Below are positions 23,515 through 36,207 of a stretch of DNA of 64,000 nt, in pieces. Made by a program: the position numbers and the translations under genes. A model generated the notes under the pieces. It had not been told where the DNA came from and made no database searches. It saw nothing but the letters and a program-made list of their open reading frames with translations. Source of the stretch: Dioscorea cayenensis subsp. rotundata (taxonomy: Eukaryota > Streptophyta > Magnoliopsida > Dioscoreales > Dioscoreaceae); the NCBI RefSeq assembly GCF_009730915.1, contig NC_052474.1, positions 9,025,501 to 9,089,500 on the forward strand. The letters run 5' to 3'. Position 1 is the first letter of the stretch, and each line of letters begins with the position of its first letter.

Positions 23515-26078
23515 ATGGTGTGCGACAAGTGTGAGTTCCCAATTCCCTTCTCTTCCGGCTTCGTTTCCTCCTAAAGTTGCAGTAATTCTTTGATTTCTTG
23601 CTCCATTGATCCATCTCTCATTGTATTGCAGGCCAGAAGAAGCTCTCAAAGGTGATCGTTCCCGATAAGTGGAAGGAGGGTGCCAGCAATACCACCGAAG
23701 GCGGTGGTCGCAAGATCAATGAGAACAAGCTCCTCTCCAAGAAGCAGAGGTTCTTTGTTTTTCATACTTCTTATTAGCTTTGTTTAATTCTGTGTTTTTT
23801 ATTTGTTGTTTGATTTGATTTGGGTGGTTATTGTGTTTTTGCCGGTTGTGCTAGGGTTCTTGTGATGATTTTTTTTATGGTGTCATTGTTTGCGTTGTTT
23901 TGCTCTTCATGATGAATTGACTGGCTTATTTGTTCTTACAGGTTGAAATTTAGTTAGAATTTCGAGTTGCACTATGATATAGGAAGATCTAGAAATCTAT
24001 GAACCCTAATTTATGGTAATTGTTTCATCAGAAAAGCATCTCGTGTAATGAAACATAGAAAAGGAATGGTTGTTGAGTGTTAAAAGGAACAATAATAAAA
24101 AACAATCCAATTAGATCCCCAAGAAAGTCTCAAAAGTTATTTTTTCCATAGATGACAACAACAACAACAATTTGTCCCAACTCTTTGGGGTTATCTACAT
24201 GAATCATTCCCTTCCATATTGGTCTATGAATCTATCAAAGGCCAGAGGACTTGATAAACCAAAGCACAGACATATTCTTGCGCAAAGTTTTGTGCAATAG
24301 TTTCTTGGTCCACCATTCCCTTTTCTACGACCTTCCACCTGGATAGCCTCACTTGAAGAAAATTTAAGATTGTAAATTATATGAAAGTTTATATTATTCA
24401 ATTAAATCTTCGTGTACTTCTTACTAAAAACCCTTCTGAAAGACAGGTTTGATAAAATTTGTGAAAGATCGCTTGAGGCCATTATGCTGTTTGTTTGTTC
24501 TGCTTGTTTCACCTCATGCACTTAAAATAGGGTTTGAGGATAGAAATCAACTCATGTTTTTTAAGTGATGATTTAATAAGTTTGTATGTGATGTACTGGT
24601 ATGCATATCGACATCTATGTTACTAATTACGCCTTATTAATATGCTTGGCCATAAGTTTAAGATGGCCTCTGTGTAATGGGCATAAAAGGATCTAACCAG
24701 GGCCTGAATCACTTTCTATTTGTTAAACTCCCCATGCTAGCAAGCTGTTTCATGATTTCATATCCACCTTCTTAAACCCTTGGTGCCTTTTTATTAGCAT
24801 AGGACTGTGTGGGGCTCTAGTAAGTTGTGGGCTTTCCTTGGTGGCATTAGTTGTTAGTACAAACTGCTAATCACTAATGTGACCTATACTTGGTCAATGG
24901 GATGTGGGCATATATTTGGATTGCGTATTGGCATATATTTTGTACCCAAAGAGGAATCAGTTTGGGTCCGTTTTTTGTATCACATCACTAATACCCTGGA
25001 ATTTGACATGCTACCAGTTCCCCAAGCCAACCCTATATTAGATCACCCCATCCACTCACATATTTCTTTTGATGGTTAAATAGGCATCATTATTAAAACT
25101 TGATGATGATACCATCAGTTTAAAGCCTTGAACTTCTGTTATAACAAGCGTTATAATGAAAAATTATATAAACATAGTAGTTGCTGTCAATAAGTTTTGT
25201 TTACAAAATGCACCATCACATGGTTGTCAAAGGAGCATACCCTTATATCTAAAGCTGTGGGTTTATGTTTTGATATTCAAAGTTACAACTAATTTCTAAT
25301 GCAGGGTTTGGTTTAAAAATTATTTATGGTTATACCCACCACATAAAATATATAGTACACCCAAATATGAACCTTGCCTGAAGGATGACCCTTGGGCAAA
25401 AACAGGGATGGCATATTTCAGTGAAATGGGTTTTTGTTTGAACTCTAAATACTCTATTGAGTCAAGATATGATATTATAGGAGCCCTTTTCATTCCCACC
25501 TTGAGATCAGAATGTTTCTTTCCGTGACATACATGATTAAATTGGCACCTTCCTTTCTTTCCATGACTGAAGTTCCATTTTGCTGGTCTTACATGCCCTG
25601 TTTGCTTATTTTGCAGATGGACGCCTTATGGAAATACTAAATGCATAATTTGCAAGCAGCAAGTCCACCAAGATGCCAAATACTGCCATACGTGTGCATA
25701 CTCAAAAGGCAAGAAACTCGATGCCTGATTTCTATTACTATTTTGAATAACTGTTGCCTGAAATCTATAATGTTTGTTTATCTGTTGTCATGCTTTAAAC
25801 TAGTGCCTTTTTTTCTGTTACATGCTTCCAAATCATATTCTTCTTTATTTGTGTCATGCCAACCACTATGCCATTCAATTCTCATGGATAACTGGCATTC
25901 CTGAGATGACAAAATTGGTTCATAAGAAACCAACAGACTAACAGCAAGAAAATGCAAACAAAATTTTGATATTCCTGATTTACTTATGCGCTCTTTACCC
26001 TGATTATATACAGGGGTCTGTGCCATGTGTGGGAAGCAGGTTATTGACACGAAGTTCTACAAGCAAAGCAATGTATGA
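23515..26078 (+). CDS. CRIPT: CRIPT homologue (cysteine-rich zinc-binding protein)
   Basis: Four coding exons, 23515-23530, 23632-23749, 25617-25708 and 26014-26078, join in frame to 96 aa. The protein starts MVCDKCQKKLSKVIVPDKWK and ends DTKFYKQSNV, close to the roughly 100-aa family. Four CXXC pairs (CDKC, CIIC, CHTC, CAMC) form the zinc-binding core. In animals CRIPT was first described as a PDZ-binding protein and was later seen in the minor (U12) spliceosome; a splicing role in plants is an inference. Introns 1 and 2 are GT-AG; intron 3 (25709-26013) needs a GC donor. Intron 2 is long (23750-25616) and carries a LINE remnant. The start is fixed by the conserved N-terminus. No frame errors. 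Confidence 0.95.
24130..24390 (-). mobile_element. RTE-type LINE 3' end, in CRIPT intron 2
   Basis: On the minus strand the sequence ends in a (TTG)n run (read as CAA repeats at about 24145-24175 on the plus strand), preceded by GATTCATGTAGATAACCCC. This is the usual 3' tail of plant RTE-clade LINEs, where the motif commonly reads GATTCATGTAGCCGACCCC. The coding remnant upstream of the tail is too degraded to assign domains. It is short, truncated and inactive. Confidence 0.55.
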
Positions 26079-26809
26079 TATAAATGGCGGCAGTCAATAT
26101 GCTTCACATTCTCAGAATTGCTTTGATCTGTGAATTGGAAGTTTGCTGCAGATGTAAAACAAAATCACTCACCTTTACTGGTGAACTCCTTCTGTGTCAA
26201 CATTGGTTATTTTAAAAAACAGGCATGCTTTTGACTTTTTTAATGTGATTGTTACCAGGGGGAACAATATTACTAATTCGTCCTAATCACTTGCAATGTA
26301 AATGAGGACTATTCACTGTTTTTAGTAATAACCGTATGCCAATTTCTACTGAAGATGTAAATGAGTTCTCAGTTAATCTTTGAATTGGTACTCCAAAAGA
26401 CTCTGCGTATAAATATCAATTCAGTGGCATATAATCTTCTTGTGTTGAAATTTTAACTAATAATAATCTAGTAAAAGATTTTTTTTTTTCTCTTAAATCT
26501 TAGTAGGATAAATGGATAATTATATATATATATATATTTTTTTTTTGAACCATATATTATATAGAATCATAGATAGACAAACAGAGAACCCACCAATGGC
26601 AAATTGGTAAAATAATCCTTACAACCTCTTCAAACATCAACCAAACTACCTGTCAATCAAAAGCTAATACAAGAACTCCTCTCAAAAGTCAAAAGTATCA
26701 ACCAGAATGCTGTTGCTGCTGCCCTCTCTTCTTCCCTAAACTTCCTAACAACCAGAATGCTCTTCCCTTCTCCAACCCAACTAACATTATCACTAACACT
26801 AACACCATC
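26079..26809. other. intergenic region between CRIPT and the PPR gene
   Basis: It includes the CRIPT 3' end, a T-rich stretch and a (TA)n run at about 26520-26536. It becomes pyrimidine-rich just before the PPR start. No gene was recognised. Confidence 0.5.
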
Positions 26810-28734
26810 ATGCTCCTCCGTCCCATCATCATCTTTCTCCGTCCACTTCCTCGTCTCTCCCAAACCACATCATCATCATTACACTCGTTCACCTCCAACT
26901 CCAATGTCTACCCCGACGACCCTGATCCTGATCCTGATCCTGATCCTCCTCTTGCCCCCGACCTCTTCCCTTCCCCTTACCACCGCTCCGGCTCTTACAC
27001 TCAGGGTGATGCCACCTACCTCTCCCTCGCTCTCTCCGCCTCCGACCCCACCTCCGTCCACCGTCTCCTCTCCCGCATGCGTCTCCACCCTCACCGTCCC
27101 TTCCCTGAACGCCTCTTCTTCCCTCTTTTTCCGCATCTTCTCTCGTTTCAACCTACCCTCTCGACGCCCTCCACCTGTTCGATGAAATGCATCCCTCCTT
27201 CAACTGTCCCCCACCGTTCGCTCCCTCAACTCCACCCTCTCCGCCCTCCTCTCCTCCCCTTCCTCCCTCCCTCTCGCCCTCCCTTCTACTCTCGCGCCCT
27301 CCGCTCCCTACCCCTCTATCTCCCCCAATCTCCTCACCTCCAACCTCCTCCTCAAAGCCCTCTCCCATTCCCCTTCCTCCCTCGACCGCGCCATCCACCT
27401 CTTTCGCTCCCTCCCCTCCCGCGACGCCTACTCGTATTCCACCCTCATCGACGCCCTCTCCCGCTTTGACCGCCTCAATGAAGCCTTCTCCCTCCTCGAC
27501 GAGATGCAGCTCGACGGCGTCCCCCCCACTTCAATCACCTTCAACTCCCTTCTCCGCTCCCTCTGCCGCTCCGGCGACCTTTCCCGCGCCTCTAAACTCA
27601 CCCGCTACATGCTCCTCAAAGGCTGCCCTCCCACCACCGCCACCTACAACACCCTCATTCACTCCCTCTGCCTCCACGGCAACCTCGACGCCGCTCTCTC
27701 CCTCCTCCACCGCATGCACCGCGACGCCTGCCAACCCAACGAGATTACCTACGGCGCCATCATCGACGGCCTCGTCAAGCTCCGCCGCCCCTCTGACGCT
27801 CGCAGCATCGTCATCGACATGGACGCGCGAGGTGTTCGACCAAATGCCTTCATTTACTCCGCGCTCATCACCGGCTTTTTCCGCTGCGGAGATCCAGATG
27901 CTGCCATCGAAACTTGGACGGCCATGGTCGAGCGCGGCGTCAAGCCCAACACCGTCGTCTTCTCCGCTTTCATCGACGGCCTCTGCCGGCATGGCAAAGC
28001 CGACGAGGCGGAGCATCTTCTCTCTAAGATGACCGCGGAGGACTGCACCCCAAGCGTCTTCACCTATACTTCCCTCATGCGGGGCCACTTCGAGTCAGGG
28101 AACATCCAACGAGCGCTCGCCACGTGGAAAGACATGATTCGCCAGGGTTGCGAGCCCTAACGCTGTTAGTTACTGCACACTGATCCACGGTCTCTGTGAG
28201 GGCGGGAGACTGGATGAGGGTATGATGGCCTGGAGGAACATGTTAGCTAAAGGGTGTTCCGCTGACGTGGTGGCTTACGGTGCGATGATCAGAGGGCTTT
28301 GCTTGGGCGGGCGATTGGATGATGGTGTGAGACTGTTTAATGATATGTTGGCCCGCGAGGAACCGGAACCGGACGCGGTCATTTACAACATACTATTTGA
28401 CGGGTTACTGAAAGACGGTAAATTAACACAAGCGATGGATCTACTGAGAAGCATGTTGAACAAAGGGTGTGATCCAGATGAAGTGACTTGCAATACATTT
28501 TTGAGGGAGTTTGGAGGGGATGATAAGAAGGTGAGGGAGTTCATGGAAGGGTTGGTGGTGAGGTTGAGTAAGCGGGAAAGGGTCGAGGGGGCGGCCGGCA
28601 TCGTCGGAGTTATGTTAGCGAAGAATGTCGCGCCGGAGCCGGGGACTTGGGCTATGGTCTTGGGAGGAGTTTGCAATGGGAGGAGAGTGAGGAGACTGAT
28701 TGATAAGTGTTGGATTGATATTGTGGGAACTTGA
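26810..28734 (+). CDS. EMB1025: P-class pentatricopeptide repeat protein, EMB1025-like, with frame disruptions
   Basis: An intronless gene of about 641 codons carrying ten or so 35-residue PPR motifs (for example ITFNSLLRSLCRSGDLSRAS, then ATYNTLIHSLCLHGNLDAAL). The C-terminus, GTWAMVLGG...IDKCW, resembles Arabidopsis EMB1025 (At4g20090), an embryo-essential PPR of about the same length. Such proteins bind organellar RNA; the N-terminus is short and basic, fitting an organelle signal, but the target is not certain. Codon third positions are overwhelmingly C. The frame is broken in about four places: two near 27120-27160, one in a C-run at 27208-27212 and one extra C near 28158. Because other essential genes here show the same homopolymer indels, sequence error is likelier than a true pseudogene. 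Confidence 0.85.
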
Positions 28735-29221
28735 TTAATTCTTTTTACTATTTATGTATGCTTGTACATTGATTAATATCTTTTTTGAGGCATTACTTAT
28801 AACAAGCATGTGAATTACTCATATCATTCATTCCAATAATATATATATATAATAGGGCAAACCAAATTCAAGGGCATTTTCCAGTGCTGTTAGATTTACA
28901 TCTAACAGTTATTTTTATTTCAAGTATATTTTTAAATATTATCTATACAACAAATAAGTAATCTGCATAGTTAAACTATACACAAGTAATAGCCGTTCGA
29001 CAATAATCTCATAGTCATCATTAACCATCTGTAAAAAATAGTAATATGCAGTTGGTATTTACCCCCTACATATATATATATTTATACTAATAAAGAGAAT
29101 TTATAAAAAAAAAAAGTACAATAATAATTAAGTATACATATTTATTGAAAGCAGAAACAAGAGCAAGCAAGAGAGTGTATACAAAATTTGAATGAATTGA
29201 ATCCCACTCTCAAATATGTCA
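28735..29221. other. 3' intergenic region between the PPR and R3-MYB genes
   Basis: AT-rich, with a (TA)n run near 28839-28852 and an A-run near 29107. The two genes are convergent, so this holds both 3' ends. Nothing else was recognised. Confidence 0.5.
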
Positions 29222-29634
29222 CTAATTTGTTGAACACCTGGACTTCCAATATCTCTCAATCTCTTCAGCAGTTCTTCCTGGGATTCTGCCAGCAATCAGA
29301 GACCACCTGAAAAAGCAAAGTGAAAACAAGAAACCAAAAACAAATCAAGAAATAAAAAAAAATTAGACATCAAGGACTCTGAGTAATATATCATTCAAAC
29401 CTGTCACCAAGTAAATTATACATTCTTATGATGAGAGACTCTTCTTCCTCTGAGAACTCATCATCCTGGAATTTAGGACTCTGCTTCTCTGTTACAAAGC
29501 CATTCATTCATTAAAATTAGTGTCAAAACAAAGACAAAAAGTGAATGAAAGAGAAGCAGACAGTGCAAAGGAAGGAAACACATACTTGATGTATCCTCAG
29601 ATGTATTATCAGATGAGTGATGGGAATCAGACAT
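29222..29634 (-). CDS. R3-type single-repeat MYB (CAPRICE/TRIPTYCHON family)
   Basis: Three exons on the minus strand, 29586-29634, 29401-29488 and 29222-29306, join in frame to 73 aa, the normal size for CPC/TRY/ETC proteins. The MYB R3 repeat covers most of the protein: [20 protein letters not shown], then [20 protein letters not shown], then YWKSRCSTN. Family members lack an activation domain and compete with R2R3-MYBs for bHLH partners, repressing trichome or promoting root-hair fate. The bHLH-binding signature [D/E]L-x2-[R/K]-x3-L-x6-L-x3-R is kept except that its first acidic residue is Ser ([20 protein letters not shown]). Splice sites are GT-AG. No frame errors. The start is the only ATG giving the family N-terminus. 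Confidence 0.93.
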
Positions 29635-31189
29635 CTTAAATTGAGATAATGTTGTAGGTGTGGAGGAATGAGTGTGTGGAATTTGGGGGCATTTAAGAAG
29701 AGCCTTTGGAGTTAGATACAAAGAGAAGAGGAAGAAAGGAATGGATGGTGAGCCAAGGAAGACTGGTAGTTGATGCAGGAGAGAGCTTGTTGAGTTTGAG
29801 AGGTGGTTGGATAGAATATTATGACAACTACTTCACTATTAATTTGATAACAGCTAGATTAAGAAAATAATTAATAGGGCCAAGGACAGGTAATAATATT
29901 TCTCTACCACCCTAAAAACTTGGTATTAGCAAGAAATTTATTTTTATTATTTTTTTAAATATATATTTTGTGATTAGTTTTTTTTTATAAAAATATTAAT
30001 ATTAATTATATTTATTATCTAAAAGAATAAAAATTTAATTTAAAAATATTTAGTTTTTCACTAACATTAATTGTGCAATTAAATTTGGAGGGCCCTCTTC
30101 ACCAGTGAACATGGTTCAAATTTTAATTCATGTAAAAATGAGATATTATTTACAAACTTCATAACTGTACATACTCTATGATGTGACATGTTTACATTTC
30201 ATTAATTTTTTTTCAATTAAAAGTGTTTTTTTATTTTGACACTTATATTCTTTTCAATTCACTAAGAAAAAGCCTTTTTTAAAAAATTTTTTAAATTTTT
30301 TTATTATTATTTTTAAATAAAATGGATAAAAAACTGTTTTATTAAAACATGTTTGCTTATTTTCACACTTGTCACGTCTTTTGGCATAATTTATTGTTTT
30401 GTTTTATTTAAAACAAAATTTTATTATGATTATTGATCTGTTTGGTTTAAAACAATAATTCATTAACCCCACATTTTTCATCCCCACCAAACAAAACAAA
30501 CACTTGACGGATGATTTATTGTTTTTTTTTGTAATGCTTGTGGAATTATCGTTTGGTTTCGCTGTCTTTCACTATCGTAGTGCACTAAAAATAATCAAAG
30601 TTTCTATCTTTAGGGGTCTAGAATGAAAAAGGCCTAGGGTGTGGACTTGGGTTTAGTCTAGATACCCTAATACCTTGTTGAGTTATTTTTACACAAGAAA
30701 TTTGATAATCTTCATTTAAAAAAAGTAAAAGAAACCCCGGGAGATATTTATTTATGAATAATTATTTAGGTTTTGTTTTGTTTTGTTTGATTATTATTAT
30801 TATTGTAGATAGGCTTAAGGTTGAGCACAAGCTGACGTGTTATATAATTATGAAATTTAAATATTGCAACTAGTAAATAATATATGAATTTTTCAAAAAT
30901 GTTGGTGCTTAAATAATTTAAAAATAAGGAAAAAGGAAAGAAATAAAATAAATAAATAAATAAACAAATCTCTTCATTCTAAAAAAATTTCCTCACTGAA
31001 AATTTAGCACACCTTCATAAAAGTGAAGTGGCTGAAAATGCTATTATACATTATACAACCAAGAGTCCATTGAGAGGAAAAGAAACATGAACTAGTGTTG
31101 CTTATTTCTTTGTAAGTAGCAGTCCTTCACTCTCATTAATATACAATACAACAAAAACAGATTCAAGCAAGAGACACACATGGAATTAC
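29635..31189. other. AT-rich intergenic DNA
   Basis: It holds the R3-MYB promoter side and the 3' side of the RNI-like gene. Many A/T runs occur (for example 29940-30060 and 30190-30440). No gene, tRNA or defined transposon was recognised. Confidence 0.5.
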
Positions 31190-34100
31190 TTAATCTGCTT
31201 CAGTTCTGCAAGAACTTGTTAGCTTGAGAAGCAAGGCGACGGACTTCGCATCATCACTACTCATCAACCACTCCCGCCATGCCCGTCGCTTGTGCTGTCT
31301 TGCACTTTTAGCTCTTTTGCGAGCCAACCGAGCATCCCTCTCAAGGAAAGCAAGCCTGAATCTCTCTGCTATGTGTAGTTCAGGTGAGCTGTTTGAATCA
31401 GATGGTACCAAGGCTGGCCTTCTTGGAGCAACTGACACTGCCCATGCCTGAGGATCGATGTCCTCGATGATAGAATGATCCAGTGTTACTGAGGCTAATG
31501 CTTCGTCGGGCACTTGTACTCTCCGAATGCCAATTGGTGATGGTTGTGGATTGACTATAATGCGAGGGCATTCGGTAGACAAGCACATAATAGAATCTTC
31601 ATCAATCCTGGGCTGCAAATGGTAAGAAGAAAGAATTACATCTTGCTAATGCTCTCTGAAAACAAACAATACCTCTCTTTCACAAACAATAATCTTTGCT
31701 TTGTTTATGACTTTCATTCAATAAAAGAATATAAAGCCAAGAAGAAGATAACATGACTGATATATCAGAATCAAGAGCACACCAATGGACATGATGATAC
31801 TTTTTTTTTTTTTTGGTTCAGAGTTGAAGCAGGTAATTAATCAAAATATTTGCATAATATAACTGCAAAACAGATATGATGATCACATGCTAGACCATTG
31901 TTGGATATTTACGCAACCATTGCTTCAACCAAATCCAATCCTTATTAACCACAAAGATTTTATACTGGATGGTAACAAAATGTAACCCGGAAGAAGAAAA
32001 GGTTGCCTACCTCTATCCAAATTTGATTATTCGACAAGTGTAGAATTATTGAATAAAAACTGGGGGATAGACTCCTTTTGTGTTTTGAAATACAGTTTGA
32101 CTCATCTCCTCCTAAGGGTTGTAGCCTTGAAGGGGTAAGTGTTGCAAGTATGGCAAGGCATGAATAAAGGATGACATATAATGGCAAAAAGATCATTTCA
32201 CAGAGTCTAATTCAATATATATTGACAGAGGCCAAATTGGGATGATTAGTCCAATCAGTTTGCTATGATCAACAAGCTAAACTAATTTAGAATGGCACTG
32301 ATAACAAAACAAAACCGCTCAAAGTGACAATTACTTCTATGGAATTTCTTGATGTCCATCTGAGAGGACTGAAACTGATCGTTTATCTAAAGATACAAAT
32401 TGCACTAAAGAAGCCTCTTCAAATAATTTTGTATATCTAATAAGATAGGTCATGCGTAAGGAAGTCTATGCATCCAAAAGAAAAAAGTTTTGAAGTTCAA
32501 GGGTTCAAGAGTTCAAGTAATAAGAAAAGACATTTCGTACCCAAACAAGCCAACGGAGTGACTGTGCACCATTTCCTATGTCTATGCTATCCAGTTCTTC
32601 CCAACATTCTTCTTCCACATCATTTAATTTGGGTTTCAAGATGCTTATGCTTCTTCTTGCAGTAGAGTCACTTCTCGGGCATCCTCTGCAATCATTGCAT
32701 TTAACCTCAGTTCATATCCTGTTATTAAATTTGACACCTAGTTAAAACAAAAGGCATTCCTTTCGCTGAAAGAAATAAATTATGATGGAAAGTAGGAATT
32801 GAAAATAAAGAACTTGAGAAACACCATTTAATGCAAGCCAGAACTATTTTGGATATTGATCTATGCAACTGACTGTGCCTATGTCAATCAGGCTACTATA
32901 CACACATAAACACATGGATATAAGTGGATCTGCTTATCCACAATAGCAAAAACATGGTAATCACTTGATGTCTTTTGTCAAGACCAGGCTGGCATTACAA
33001 TCATGTACATGCTGCCTTAGAACTAATAAAGATAGACAAAAGGTTCTCCTAATTCTGAAATAAGGTGCCCTTGGCTTTGAACTTGGCAAGTCTGAATTTA
33101 TCATGGCCTTCCTCAAGTTAGTAATCAAGAAGGTTAAGAAGATAACATCGCCATCATATTCTCTCCGAAATTCAAATAACTAAATTTCTAAACTAACAAT
33201 TAATACAAATGACAAGTATAATAAGATAAAGCAACTGCAGATATCAAAGGAGCATACCCGCATCTCAAAATCTCCAAAGAACGGCATTGACATGTGAGGG
33301 CAGACACACCTGCAGTAGTAATACACTCACAGCGGCTGCAGAAAGGAGAACAAATTGACCACACAATTTAGATGGCACAATGAAAATTACACAGAGAATC
33401 AGATATAGCACTCAACGTGTTAATGACCTTCCATTTAGCAAAAGAATTCAATATCATGTTTATGTTAGCAGTGCGCTTTAGATGAAAGGAGGGACAACTA
33501 AGTACTTTAGGACAATTAAGTCTACATAAAAGATCAACTGCTAATATTGCATGTGAAGAGACGAAAATGAGTTAGAAATTAAGATAGGATCACAACAAGA
33601 TTCAACATCAAGTCCTTTACTTTTCTTCCACATTTAGGATGACCTTCTTTGGTGAATGCTCGTAAACATGGTAGGGTCTAGATTGGTGGAACCATAATAG
33701 TAGTAAGCATTATATTGGGATGCTATTTGCACACAAAGTTTTATCAAAATAACTTGCCAAATGAAATATAACCATCCAAATCACGTTGAACTGTGATGTT
33801 GTGAATGCCTTAGAAAATAATAAAGACCATTATTTATTTAAGAAGTCCACTTCCTAAAGCTATTTGATACATATAATATGGTTACACCACGTGCATCAAT
33901 CCCGAATTCAGGTTGATATGGCCAAAAAGGCAAATGAGATACAAAGGGCTGTGATTTATTAATGTCATTGAATTATCTGCTCAGGGTTAAGCCAAGCTGC
34001 GGCATTCCTATAAAAGTATAGTGTTTGCCATCAAGAATAAAAGACGATGCAACTATCTCATCAAGTAAAAAATCAATTTATTAGAATCGCAAAATCACAA

Positions 34101-36207
34101 AAGAAATTGACAAACTCATGCTAAACTTGAGAAAATTTTAAGCCCTATGCATACCTTATATCAACAGACTTCAGATAAGGACACTCCTCTGCTACTTTGG
34201 CCAGGCCAAAATCAGTGACATCTGACCCAGAGACATCCAGAAGATCCCATGAAATGTCAGCTAGAGCTATAAGGACATCATCATTCAACAATCTTCTTCG
34301 CCTTTGCAATAGCTACAAAGTGCTAACTGCAAAGCAATTGAAAAAGTTTAGTTGTCAAGAGTTGTGCAAGTTAAACAGAAATGCGAAACACACTGCAGAG
34401 ACTGCAACATCTATAATACCTTTTGTACCATAAAGGAAGTGTAGTGGTTGACTGTAAGAAGTTGGTGTGTGTTGTACAGAGGAAGATGAGGGACTCTAAA
34501 AGGGCCACAAATAAGATGTGAATTACACATGAGTACTGATCTCATCAAAAGAGTAACAAAATGTGCAGAAGGGAGTGACAGGAGTGCTGGATTCAATAAG
34601 ACTATCTACAATTAGGAGATAGAGCGACAATCTTATGCGACAAACAAAGTGGATGCTAATGACACCCAGATAACCACAGATTCTAAAGAGAATGCAACAA
34701 GAACCAACTTCTCAAGGAATAAGTTTGACAGATTCCGCTAGGACTGGCTTCAGTACAACTTAGACAAGTTTAGTTGTTTTGAACAAGAAAGCAGTACAAT
34801 GCAGAGTCTACCATCTGAAAACTATAGCTTAAGATGAGATTAACATGCTTGTATTAGGTACACTTCCTTCCATGATTTAGGGTCAACCAAACATATCGTC
34901 CTACAATATTGATCCCTATTAAAAAAGATCTCTTTTACATCCCACATCTTCCCCAGCCTCTCCAGTAACCAGCAATGAAATGAACGCGCCTTTTTCAAAG
35001 AATTATTATCATTATGAATAATAAACACAGGACACATATTCAGATGAGGCTTCAAGGTTATGTATGAAGGAAAACAACATGGAAGGAAGAAGCATATATA
35101 TAAATATGTGTTCTTAGTTTTTATTTGCTCATAACTTATGGGCAGAACTACTATCCACAAAAATGTAAAATTGGGTTCAAATTGGATGTTGGTTGTAGAA
35201 CCATTCATAGAAAACAAAGAGTTAAAACGTCAAATGATAGAATTTAAATTCATAACCAACATTATACCTTGATCTCAGGTGGGAATCCTGCAGCAATCTC
35301 TGTTAAATCCCCGATAATATCCTCTAAATGTTGGCCAATGATTCCAAGGCATAAGCTGAGTAATCTCCGAGGCCTGGCTTTTTTGGCAGGTAGAGCTGAA
35401 ATATGACAAGCTTAGGAAGTTCAAACACTGAAAAGAAAAAGAACAACAAAAATAAAACAGAGCCACTCAATTAAGCATAGTCTTACCACCCAATGCCATA
35501 TTTACAGCTATAGCAATGTGCACTAACTATCCAGAGGTGTACAAGGCATTACAAATGCATGAGCTTCTATATGCATTCTGAGAAGTTCATGGGTGAACAC
35601 ATGGGAAAAATCCTAACTTTGCTGCTGGCAAAGATATGAGCAAAAGAAATCCAGTAGGGGGCAATTGCCTTTACATCACAGAATCATTACGTGGTTTATC
35701 AGTTAATACCATGCACTTCATGGTTGCCCATAGTGCACCGCTCATTTAAATTTAGCCCTAAAACCAACTGCAGCTGAAATGCATGCATGAACAATTACAA
35801 ACAATTAAAAAGTAGCATGATCGCCTTTTGAACCTCTCCAATTATTCATAGTTTTACTTTCTTACAAGCATGACAGATCTGAACATACAAACAAATCAGC
35901 ATATATAAAGAAAAGAAAAATCTTATTCAGCAAAGAGTTCTATAATTCAACAACAGCAAATTCAATGATCATTGAGCAGCCAAGATGAAACCTTGCAATA
36001 ATCTAGCCGAAAAACATCAATTAAAAAAAACATTCCGATTAAAAAAACCATAAATTACATGCTGAAACGGAATCACAACCAATCCAAACAATTGATGAGG
36101 AACAAACTGTAAGAATTGGCGGGCGTGACGAATTTAGGCCGTGAATCGAGCTGAAGATTCTTCAACGCTGACACTGCTTCGACGACGGGCGTTTCGGCCT
36201 TTTCCAT
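31190..36207 (-). CDS. RNI-like / leucine-rich-repeat protein
   Basis: Six coding exons, 36108-36207, 35268-35395, 34155-34312, 33258-33335, 32541-32685 and 31190-31612, join in frame to 343 aa starting MEKAETPVVEAVSALKNL. The middle has LRR-type strands: LLNDDVLIALADISWDLLDV, then VTDFGLAKVAEECPYLKSVD, then CITTAGVSALTCQCRSLEIL. This matches the ribonuclease-inhibitor-like fold of F-box/LRR and RAD7-type proteins, but no F-box was seen. The C-terminal third is non-LRR: LRWLVWPRIDEDSI, then ECPRIIVNPQPSP, and a basic tail (ARLARKRAKSARQHKRRAWR) that may be a nuclear signal. Function is unknown. It is divergent from CCT5 across about 700 bp. All introns are GT-AG and no frame errors were found. 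Confidence 0.85.

Noticed and set aside
27187-28032. Pro/Ser-rich 281-codon frame
   Set aside because: It is a wrong-frame reading of the C-rich PPR gene; the neighbouring frame gives clear PPR motifs.
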